Positions 55,976 to 64,000 of a DNA stretch of 64,000 nt are shown here, piece by piece. Positions within the stretch are counted from its first letter, which is position 1. Every line of letters starts with the position of its first letter. The notes beneath the pieces are model-generated. The model did no database searches and was not told the DNA's origin. It was given only the letters and a program-made list of their open reading frames with translations. The position numbers were made by a program, and so were the translations under genes. The stretch spans positions 22,384,531-22,448,530 of the forward strand of contig NC_088910.1 in NCBI RefSeq assembly GCF_963576675.1. Reading direction: 5' to 3'. Source of the DNA: Euphorbia lathyris. Lineage: Eukaryota > Streptophyta > Magnoliopsida > Malpighiales > Euphorbiaceae.

Positions 55976-58939
55976 CTACTTCTTCTCTTTCTGAGCCGAG
56001 TGATCAGTATGAGCAATTCCTTTGCCTTTCTCTTTCTCTTTACTTCCAGAAGCATTACCTGCAGGCTGAGGCTGAGTTCCTCCTTGACTTGTCTCCCCCG
56101 TTTTGCCATCATCGGGTTTGTAGAGGAAGGTTTCATTTCGTGCTGCAGAGGAGAGATAATGGGAGTAGCGCTGAAGCCTTTTGGTGCTTTCACCCAAGCC
56201 ATCAATGACTGGTACACTATCATCCTGGTTATGCCTAGGAACCCGAAGGGAGCTGCTGATCATGCTGAGGAGGCATTCATGGGATTTGCTCAGGCAGGTG
56301 AGTGAGCTTGTGATCTGACCAAAAGATTGATGGTACAGTTTTAGCAGAGCAGAATCATAAAACATGCGCTAGGCATTGTTGATGCGCATTGCCTTCATGA
56401 TAGCTTGTGAAAAGCTCATGAGTTCACTGTTGGAGATTGGATCAACATCCATCTGGGCTCTGTCGATGTTGAGTAGTCTGACTGCTTCACTTAATTGGTC
56501 AATAGTGCACTGAGAAGAGGAGGATACTAAGTCACATGTACTGGTCAGCTCAGTATGAAGCTTGGTGAAGCATTGTTGAAGTTCGGCAGAGGTGGCAAAC
56601 TCAGCATTGCCGGGTGGACTTGATTTGGTCAGCTCAGCATTCAACTTGGTAAAGCAATCATGCAACTCAGCAGAGGTAGCATACTCAGTATGGGCAGTGG
56701 CACTAGATTTGGTCAGTTCCTCATTTAACTTAACAAAATATTCTTGCAGTTCAGTTGAAGTTGCATACCCTGGATTTACTGCCGACAATTTTTGAACTTG
56801 CCCTTCAAGTGAATTCATATGGGTTGCCATTGTAAGCATCAGTTCGGTCAGTTTTGCTATTTGCCCTTGATTCGGTTGCTGAGTTTGAATCGTAGTGATA
56901 ATGCTAACCAGATCTTTTAGTCCACGAAGTTCATTCAGAAGCTGAGTAATACCTGACAGGTGGGAGGACTCAGCTTGAGTAGATTGGTGACCATCAGCTT
57001 GAGTAGTATTGAAATCTTGAAACAAGGACTGAGCAGAAGCAATGACACGGCGTCCGGACTCAGTAGCATTCAAGTATGCAAATTTATCAGCATTAGGCTC
57101 AGAGGCCGGTATTGAGCTTGATGGTGGTGGAGGAGGTGGTTCTTTGCCAGATTGAGTACCTTGATTGGTAACTGGACTTTGATGGATTTCTGGAGCTGAG
57201 TTATCAATATGTTGGGTTGAAGGTGGAGTTTGATTAGACAAGTTAATCTGCTCAACTTGAAGAGGTGAAGTGGAAACAGGAAGTGTGTCACCTTGAGCAG
57301 CTTGGATTGGATCTGTAGGGTTTTTGGCTTGTTCCTCATCCTGAGTAACAGAGGCTTGTTTTTCTACAGGATTTTCTGGTGGTTACTCAGTCTCATTCGA
57401 GAAATATTTGAACTGGATGTTGGAGAGGTCATCCTCAATTTCTTCTGTAGGAAAAGCATCCATAAGATCAATTTGCTTTTGCGCCTTCTTCTTAAGTCTT
57501 CGTCGTGTCGTAGCTTTTGGGGATGAAGGGTCAGCTTGAATTTCTTCTCTGGACTCAGTAGCAACTGTCTCATCTTCTACAAGTTGCTCAACCTGACCTA
57601 CAAAAGCATCACTTTCTTTTTCTCCCTGCTCAGCATCATCCTGAGATTTCTCAACATTGGGATGTTCTTCCTGCTCAGTATTAGCTTCTTGGTGCTCAAC
57701 ATGTAGCTCTGTTTCTTCTACAGCTTCCTTTTCTTAGTCAGTTCCATGACCTTCAGGTTGAGTACAGTCTAGTGGGACAGCTTCCACTATCTTTAAGGAG
57801 TTACCCTTTTTCTTTTTCTTTAAAGGGGATTCTGGAGTTTCTTCTTCCTCATCCTCAGGCTCTTCTTGCCTTTTTCTTTTCTCAGCTAACTCAGCTTGCT
57901 CCTTAGCCTTGTCAGCTTTAGCTTTTTCTTTTGATAATAGCCTTACTTTCTTTGGGACTGCATGAATGTCTTTTGAGCAGGTTTCTATAGCCTTCCTCTT
58001 CTTCTTCCTCTCAGGCTGAGCTGTCTTAGGTGACTCAGCATGAGCCTCAACATCTCTTGCAGGCTCAGTTTCGAGCTCAATTTCTGGTTGCTCAGCTTCT
58101 TCATCTTCTTCAGCATCTCCAGCTCCTTCATATCCCTTTAAGGGTTGATTGTACAACAGTCCATCCAGTAGAACTGCAGTGATTTCACTCTCCAATGTAC
58201 TTGTTTCATTCACTGTCTCTATTTGCTTGTCCTCAATAATTTTTGTAATGAGAGAGCCCAAGCGGAGTTTCTTACCACTTCGTTGAAAAGCTCCAACTAG
58301 GAATACAGGAAGATTGAGCGGAGTGTAGGTCAACATGTGCCAGATGAAGCACTGTTCGAAGTTTGATGCGGATGAAGCTGAGTTGAGTTTGGGGAAGATG
58401 AAGTTGGTCAGCATGTAATGGACCATCTTCTGTTCTTTTCCCATACAGGTGCTGGGTATCTCGCCCTTATGATCCTTAGGTTTATAGAACCCCTTGATCT
58501 TCTCAGTTGTGTCTTTTGGCACTTTCTCCTTTGTCGTTCTGAACTGAATTCCTTCGTCTGGTAAATCTAGTAAGGTGGCTAGATAGGCAGGGGTTACGAT
58601 GATTTTCTGACCTTTAACTGAGGTCTCCAAATAGTCAGAGTCATCTGCATCAACATGTAGATTTGAGTAGAATTCTCGTACTAACCTAGGATAGGTCGTT
58701 CCTAAAAGGGAGAAGAGACCTTTCCACTTGTTCTTTTCGATCCATTCACAGAATGGTTTCTCAGACGAGACAAAGCTTGGAGAAAACCATCGGCATTTCA
58801 GAACCTCTAGATTGTTGACCTTTTTGTGAACTTTGATCATGGTTCTTTTCACTGGTTGTGAGGAGCCGGCGAGGTCAGCTTGATTGGGTGTGCCAGAGGT
58901 TTGTGTGGGGTTAGGGATTTGATTCTTTCCGGAAGCCAT
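55976..58939 (-). pseudogene. Accessory ORF of the copia element (about 988 codons, three stops)
   Basis: One minus-strand frame from MASGKNQIPNP to the stop at 55976, interrupted by TAA (57734-57736), TAA (57383-57385) and TAG (56369-56371). The first 400 codons are open. Residues about 35-240 form a domain of the 'putative plant transposon protein' type: CRWFSPSFVSSEKPFCEWI, YPRLVREFYSNLHV, VKGQKIIVTPAYLATLLDLP, MVHYMLTNFIFPKLNSAS and GSLITKIIED. Then come acidic runs and Lys/Arg clusters of nuclear-signal type (PERKKKRKAI, SPLKKKKKGN), Gln/Ser/Pro-rich low complexity, and three imperfect repeats around the TSAELxxCFTKLNxELTKSS theme. It lies downstream of pol, as the envelope-position ORF of SIRE does, but I see no signal peptide or membrane span. 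Confidence 0.8.
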
Positions 58940-59046
58940 TGTTACAGATGAAGGTTTGAGGTTTTTAGGGAGAGAGAAGGATTTGATTTCAGAGAATCGT
59001 AGGCGTAAGGATTCGTGAGTGGGGATTCTTCCACTTTTTATACATA
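58940..59046 (-). promoter_or_regulatory. Promoter-like region of the accessory ORF
   Basis: Read leftward: TATGTATAAAAAGTGG (TATA at 59035-59042), then a CT-rich leader (TCCTTCTCTCTCCC) of about 90 nt, then AACAATGGCTTCC, a good plant start context, at 58939. No upstream ATG intervenes in the leader. It suggests a separate mRNA for this ORF. Confidence 0.5.
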
Positions 59047-59304
59047 TTTTCGGAGGCCCTATTCAATTAACTAGCCATTTTGCCTAGGGACGTTCAACCG
59101 ATAAGTATTCTGTTATTTATGACATCTTCGGCGCATGGGATTTGTCATAAATGTGGGTCTTTCCAAGGTGCCAGAGTTTACACGTGTAGGCATTTATTTT
59201 ATGCGAGTGGATTTTTACTTGGTTTTGCTAGAATTCGAAGCATTCACGATATTGAGTGCCTAACTTTTGTGAAGATAATTTTTTTTTCTATCTCTAATTA
59301 ACTC

Positions 59305-59458
59305 AACATACGTTACTCACTCAGCATGTATATGTACTCAGCATAGAGTGATTACTCAATACGTTTATCTACTCAGCATAGAATGTTTACTCAGCTTTTA
59401 TGCCTACTCAGTATCATCACTCAGTATATATGTCAATTCAGCATAGGGTGGATTTTCC
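59305..59458. repeat. Degenerate ACTCAGCAT tandem array
   Basis: ACTCAGCAT/ACTCAGTAT words recur at about 20-25 bp spacing (at least seven) between the end of pol and the accessory-ORF promoter. The core CTCAGC is also dispersed widely in the LTR and genes of this element. Confidence 0.8.
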
Positions 59459-59557
59459 ATTTTCAAACTTAGTAAGGAGTAGATATTTTACTCAACATGG
59501 CATTTGCACAATCATTCAAATTTCCACTCACATGGCAATTATTCAATACAGATTTAG

Positions 59558-62500
59558 TTAGAGTGGATTTGACATACCAATTGCTTCCCTTAGTGTGTTG
59601 AATTGTTCTCGTGCCAAGGGCTTTGTGAAGATATCTGCAAGCTGATCATTTGTTGGCACATAGGTCAGCTTGATCTCATCTTTTAGTACATGATCTCTGA
59701 TGAAGTGATGCCTTATGCTAACATGCTTCATCCTGCTGTGTTGGACTGGGTTCTTTGATAGATCAATGGCACTTTTATTGTCACATTTTGATCTCTATTG
59801 TCTTTGTTTTGACTCCATAATCCTCAAGCTATTGCTTTATCCATAGGACTTGAGCAACACAGCTTCCAGCAGCCACGTACTCAGCTTCAGTTGTAGATAG
59901 GGCTACAGATGATTGCTTCTTGCTGAACCAAGATACTAGACAGCTTCCGAGAAAATGACATCCTCCCAAAGTACTCTTTCGTCCTAGCTTATCTCGTCCA
60001 TAGTCAGCATTAGTGTATCCAATGAGTGTGAAGTCATTTGAAGTTGGATACCATAGACCTGCATCAACTGAGCTTTGCAAGTATCTAAAAATTCTTTTTA
60101 CAGCAGTTAGATGAGATTCCCTGGGGTCAGCTTGATATCTAGCACAATAGCATACTGAGTACTGAATATCAGGTCTACTAGCAGTGAGATAGAGTAAAGA
60201 ACCTATCATACCTCGATAGAGTTTACTATCAACTGACTTACTCTTCTCATCCTTGCATAGGACAGTATCAGTACCCATATGGGTTGATATTGGCTTACAA
60301 TCTACCATGTTGAATTTCTTTAACATTTCCCTAGTATACTTAGACTGGCTTATAAAGATGCCATTCTTACCTTGTCTGATTTGAAGTCCAAGGAAAAAGT
60401 TGAGTTCACCCATCATGGACATTTCGAACTCAGTTTGCATCTGTTGGCTAAATTCTTTGCACAAAGATTCGTCAGTAGCACCAAATATTATATCATCTAC
60501 ATATATCTGTGCAAGTAGGGTATGTTTACCCTTTTTCTTAATAAACAAGGTTGTGTCAGCTTTTCCCCTGACATAGTTCCTGGTCAGCAGGAAGTTGGTC
60601 AACCTCTCATACCAAGCTCTTGGAGCTTGCTTTAGGCCGTACAGGGCCTTTTTGAGTTTATAAACGTGGTTTGGAAACTTTGGATCTTCAAACCTAGGAG
60701 GTTGATTAACATATACCTCTTCGTTTATAAAGCCATTAAGAAACGCACTTTTTACATCCATTTGGTATAGTTTAAAATTCATGTAACTGGCATAGGCACA
60801 CAATATACGTATAGCTTCTAATCTAGCAACAGGAGCAAATGTTTCTCCATAGTCTATACCCTCTTGCTGACTATAGCCTTGGGCTACAAGTTGAGCTTTG
60901 TTTCTAATCACTTTTCCATGCTCATCTAGCTTATTTCTAAAGACCCACTTGGTTCCTATGGGCTTTTGATTCCTAGGTTTAGGTACTAAATCCCATACCT
61001 CATTTCTAGTGAATTGGTCAAGTTCCTCTTGCATAGCATTGATCCAATACTCGTCTTGCTCAGCATCAGCAAAGTTCTTTGGCTCATATATTGAGACGAA
61101 TGCAACATTGCTGAGGTATTTTCTAAGCTGATCTCTGGTCATTAATTTGTTGTTGGCGGCATCAAGAATGGCATGTTCTGTATGTCCTCTTGGGATCTTT
61201 ATTTCCTTGGGCAGTGTTGAGTCGTTTGGAAGAGGTGTTTCTACAATCTCTACAGGAATAGATTGGTCAGCAAATGATATTTCAATTTCTTGCTTACCTT
61301 GGGTCAGCTCCTGTATAGATGACACAGAGGCTTCTGGTTGAGCAGCGGAAGCTGAGCCTGGTTCATCTTCTTCAGGCTGAGCTGACTTACCTGTAGGGTC
61401 AGTTTCATCGAACTCAACATGTACAGACTCTTCTACAACCTGAGTTCTTTTATTAAATACTCTATATGCTTTACTGTTTGTTGAGTACCCTAAAAAGATC
61501 GCCTCGTCAGCTTTAGCATCAAATTTAGCAAGGTTGTCTTTTGTATTGAGTATAAAGCATTTACACCCAAAGGCATGAAAGTATCCAATGTTGGGCTTTC
61601 GACCTTTCAAAAGTTCATATGGGGTTTTCTTAAGTATAGGTCTAACTAAAGCCCTATTCAGTATGTAACATGCCGTGTGAACAGCTTCACCCCAGAAGTA
61701 CTTTGGAAGCCTATTTTCACTCAGCATTGTCCTAGCTATTTCGACAATAGTTCTATTTTTCCTTTCAACAACCCCATTTTGTTGAGGTGTTCTAGGAGCG
61801 GAGAAATTGTGGTCAATACCACTGATTTCACAAAATTCATCAAACTGTTGGTTTTTGAATTCTCCACCATTGTCGCTTCTAATGTGAGCTACTCTTAGGT
61901 CTTTGTCATTTTCAAGCTTTTTAATCAGTGTGGTAAACATCTCAAAAGTTTCATCCTTTCAGCTCAGCAAGATGATCCAAGTGTACCGAGAGAAATCATC
62001 TACAATAACCAAGGAAAATTTCTTACCTCCCAAGCTGAGTGGCTGGATAGGTCCGGAAAGATCCAAGTGTAGTAATTCCAATGGTCTTTTGGTTGAGACA
62101 ATATTTTTGCTATGAAATGACTTTTTAGTTTGTTTGCCTTGCTGACAAGCTTTACACAGTTGATCTTTTTCAAACTTTAATTTGGGTAATCCCTCAACTA
62201 ATTGCTTTCTAGCTAATTTGGTAAGAAGGTCCATGCTGGCATGCCCAAGTCTTCTATGCCATAGCCAGGAGTTGTCCTCTTTAGACACTAAGCATATGTT
62301 TTTAGAAAACTGTTTTTCTAAGTTTAACATGTATACATTTTCTACACGAGGGGCAGTTAAAATTAATTCATTTGTATTTCCCTCGAGTATTTGACACTTA
62401 GTATCATCAAATACAACCTTTCTGCCGCTCTTGCAAAGCTGAGCTACACTCAGCTGATTGTATTTGAGACCTTTAACTAAGGAGACAGACTCAATAGTTG

Positions 62501-62690
62501 GGTTACCTCCGATAGTACCTGAGCCGACTATCTTACCCTTCTTGTTGTCTCCAAAGCTTACACTTCCACCTCGTTTAAGCTCTAGTGTGATGAACTGAGT
62601 TTCATCACCTGTCATATGCCTTGAGCATGCGCTGTCTATATACCATAGTTTTGACTTCTCCACGCATGTCAAGCTGACCTGCAGTTTAAA
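59558..62690 (-). pseudogene. Copia pol (protease, integrase, RT, RNase H) of copy 2
   Basis: In frame with gag after its UAG. Protease WYIDSACSRHMTGD; integrase HRRLGHASMD with [30 protein letters not shown] and [57 protein letters not shown] and the catalytic [10 protein letters not shown]; RNase [14 protein letters not shown] and STTEAEYVA, ending SNPL-stop at 59558. Breaks: TGA at 61956-61958 (Ser in copy 1), TAG at 59826-59828 and a one-base insertion near 59790. The domain order PR-IN-RT-RH defines Ty1/copia. Confidence 0.9.
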
Positions 62691-64000
62691 CTATTCATTT
62701 TTAGGTACCCAATTCCTTTTGGGTCCTTTCTTGTTAGTATAAACAGGTGCAAAATCATATTTTAACTTGTGACGGCATACTTTTATGGTGTGGCCTGGCT
62801 TACCACAGAAATCACAAAAAGGTACCCTTTGTGGGTTGAACTGAGTATGGTCAGCATTATTGTGTTGGGCATGCCAACATACTTTTGTGGTATGCCCTTT
62901 TCTTCCGCAGAAGTCACATTGGACAATCCGCTTGTTATGCCAACACACATCATTTGTGTGCCCCCTTTTTCCACAACACTCACATTGAGTGAATTGCTTA
63001 CGCTGACTAGTATTTGCGTACTCAGCATGAGGTTTATTTCTATTTGAGCCCTTCCCTTGACTCTGTAACATCGTGATATCCTTTCTAAGTTTCCTTGACT
63101 CAGATTGAACCTCCGTGACAAACTTATGTAAGATTTGCATGTTGGTATGCGGGTCAGAGTTGTCCTGGAGAAGATATCGGAGGTCACTCAGTTTGACCTC
63201 TTCAATCTCATCACAGCGCCTGCTGAGTGCCTTAATCTTTTTGTTACACTTCTTAGTTAGTGTATATAAGTCACTCAGGGCATTTACCATTTCATTTCTA
63301 AGCAAAAGTAAGGATGTTACCTCATTGTTGTTTTCCTCCTGCTCGGAATTTTTTCAGAGAGGTCAGCTTGCTCAAATTGGGATTGGTCAGCTCCATCATC
63401 TGCCATGAAACATATGTTGGCTGTTTCATTTTGCTCAGCTTCGGATGATGTTGACACATCACTGTCACTCCATGTGGCTACCATAGCCTTTTTGCTTCCT
63501 TTCTTCTCCTTTTTGAGGTTGGGACAGCTTGACTTGATGTGCCCAGTTTGATGACACTCAAAGCATGTGACAGACTTCGAGCTGTCCTTCTTGTACTTGT
63601 CACTTGACTCGGCTTTATACTTATCATTTCTTCTAAATGACCTTTTGCCGTTTCTATCATTCCTTCTGAACAGCTTCTTCATTTTTCTGGTGAACATGGC
63701 TATTTCCTCATCATCAGTTGACTCAGCTTCAGTCGAGTCAGCTTTCATGACAAGTGACTTTTGTTTCTTATCTTCTGATTTTTCTTTCTCTTTGGCTTCA
63801 AAGTTTTTCATAGAGATTTCATGGGTCAGCAGGGATCCGATCAGCTCATCATATTTATAGGTAGTCAAGTCTTGAGCTTCTTCTACGGCTATTTTCTTTG
63901 CTTGCCAACTCTTAGGCAGACTTCTCAGAATTTTCTTCACTTGTTCCTCTTCAGTGAAGTTCTTTCCAAGCCTTTTTAGCTCGTTTATAATATTTGTGAA
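62691..64000 (-). pseudogene. Copia gag of copy 2 (5' end outside the window)
   Basis: Open from the right edge (KRLGKNFTEEEQ, ILRSLPKSW, YDELIGSLLTHE: the UBN2-type gag core), through CFECHQTGHIKSSC and an acidic region. A one-base frameshift lies in a T run (63349-63354) and the frame then continues as RNEMVNALSDLYTLTKKCNK. Three clustered knuckles follow (CECCGKRGHTNDVC, CDFCGRKGHTTKVC, CDFCGKPGHTIKVC). It ends at UAG (62691-62693) at the same codon as in copy 1. Confidence 0.88.

Larger units (their letters stand above)
54133..64000 (-). mobile_element. SIRE-like Ty1/copia element, copy 2, extending beyond the window
   Basis: In element sense from the right edge: gag (partial), pol, tandem repeats, promoter-like region, a long accessory ORF, polypurine tract and 3' LTR (54133-55538). 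It is inserted in integrase of copy 1 in opposite orientation; the five bases before it are AAGCT. At least 9.9 kb are present and the 5' LTR is outside. It carries stops and frameshifts in every gene but retains clear family identity. Confidence 0.9.

Noticed and set aside
55976..58939. Stops in the copia accessory ORF as programmed readthrough sites
   Set aside because: Three stops in variable, low-complexity parts with no second copy for comparison; decay is simpler. Only the gag/pol UAG is shared by two copies.

Overview
This is nuclear DNA of a flowering plant, most likely a eudicot. It is AT-rich, has GT-AG introns, and carries plant-specific genes (a chloroplast PAM68-like protein and two DUF21/CNNM-CBS proteins) among plant lineages of LTR retrotransposons, Mutator-like elements (MULEs), a Helitron and a LINE. 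I do not assign a species. I see three genes that look intact; nearly everything else is mobile DNA, much of it nested so that relative ages can be read.

Layout. (1) 1-18812: Helitron-derived DNA (Pif1-type helicase C-terminus followed by an intron-containing RPA1-like gene). A 4,692-bp unit (11865-16556) is tandemly duplicated; copy 1 is cut by an 8,895-bp Athila-like Ty3 element (646-9540, minus strand) with 5-bp target duplications. That element has gag and an ATHILA-type accessory ORF but no pol. Both unit copies share a 580-bp MULE-type foldback element. (2) 19223-19762: intronless PAM68-like gene (minus). (3) 20365-22850: decayed Ty3 pol. (4) 24771-28277 and 30070-33467: two tandem, co-oriented DUF21/CNNM-CBS genes (13 and 11 exons; the spliced models are 541 and 458 codons and stay in frame throughout). 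A 295-bp TRIM retrotransposon lies in an intron of the first. (5) 34440-39913: a 5.5-kb Pack-MULE with ~150-bp inverted ends, an 11-bp target duplication, a transposase remnant, and captured pieces of a cytochrome P450, a lipoxygenase and a beta-tubulin gene. (6) 39923-42857: a small inverted-repeat transposon inserted in the MULE's right target duplication and itself split by a 5'-truncated LINE. (7) 43175-51860: an LTR relic, a 1,602-bp solo LTR with target duplication, and scrambled Ty3 remains. (8) 52082-64000: two copies of one SIRE-like Ty1/copia family. The second (minus) has inserted head-on into the integrase gene of the first (plus) and runs off the right edge.

Most notable: the Ty3 element and the Ty1 element, which belong to different superfamilies, both carry between their core genes and the 3' LTR a sense-strand accessory ORF that appears to share one N-terminal domain. 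Each of these ORFs has its own promoter-like leader (TATA box plus CT-rich leader; in the Ty3 case also a 5'-UTR intron). In addition, both copia copies have a UAG at the identical gag/pol junction in an otherwise continuous frame. This suggests translational readthrough, or common descent from one defective master copy.
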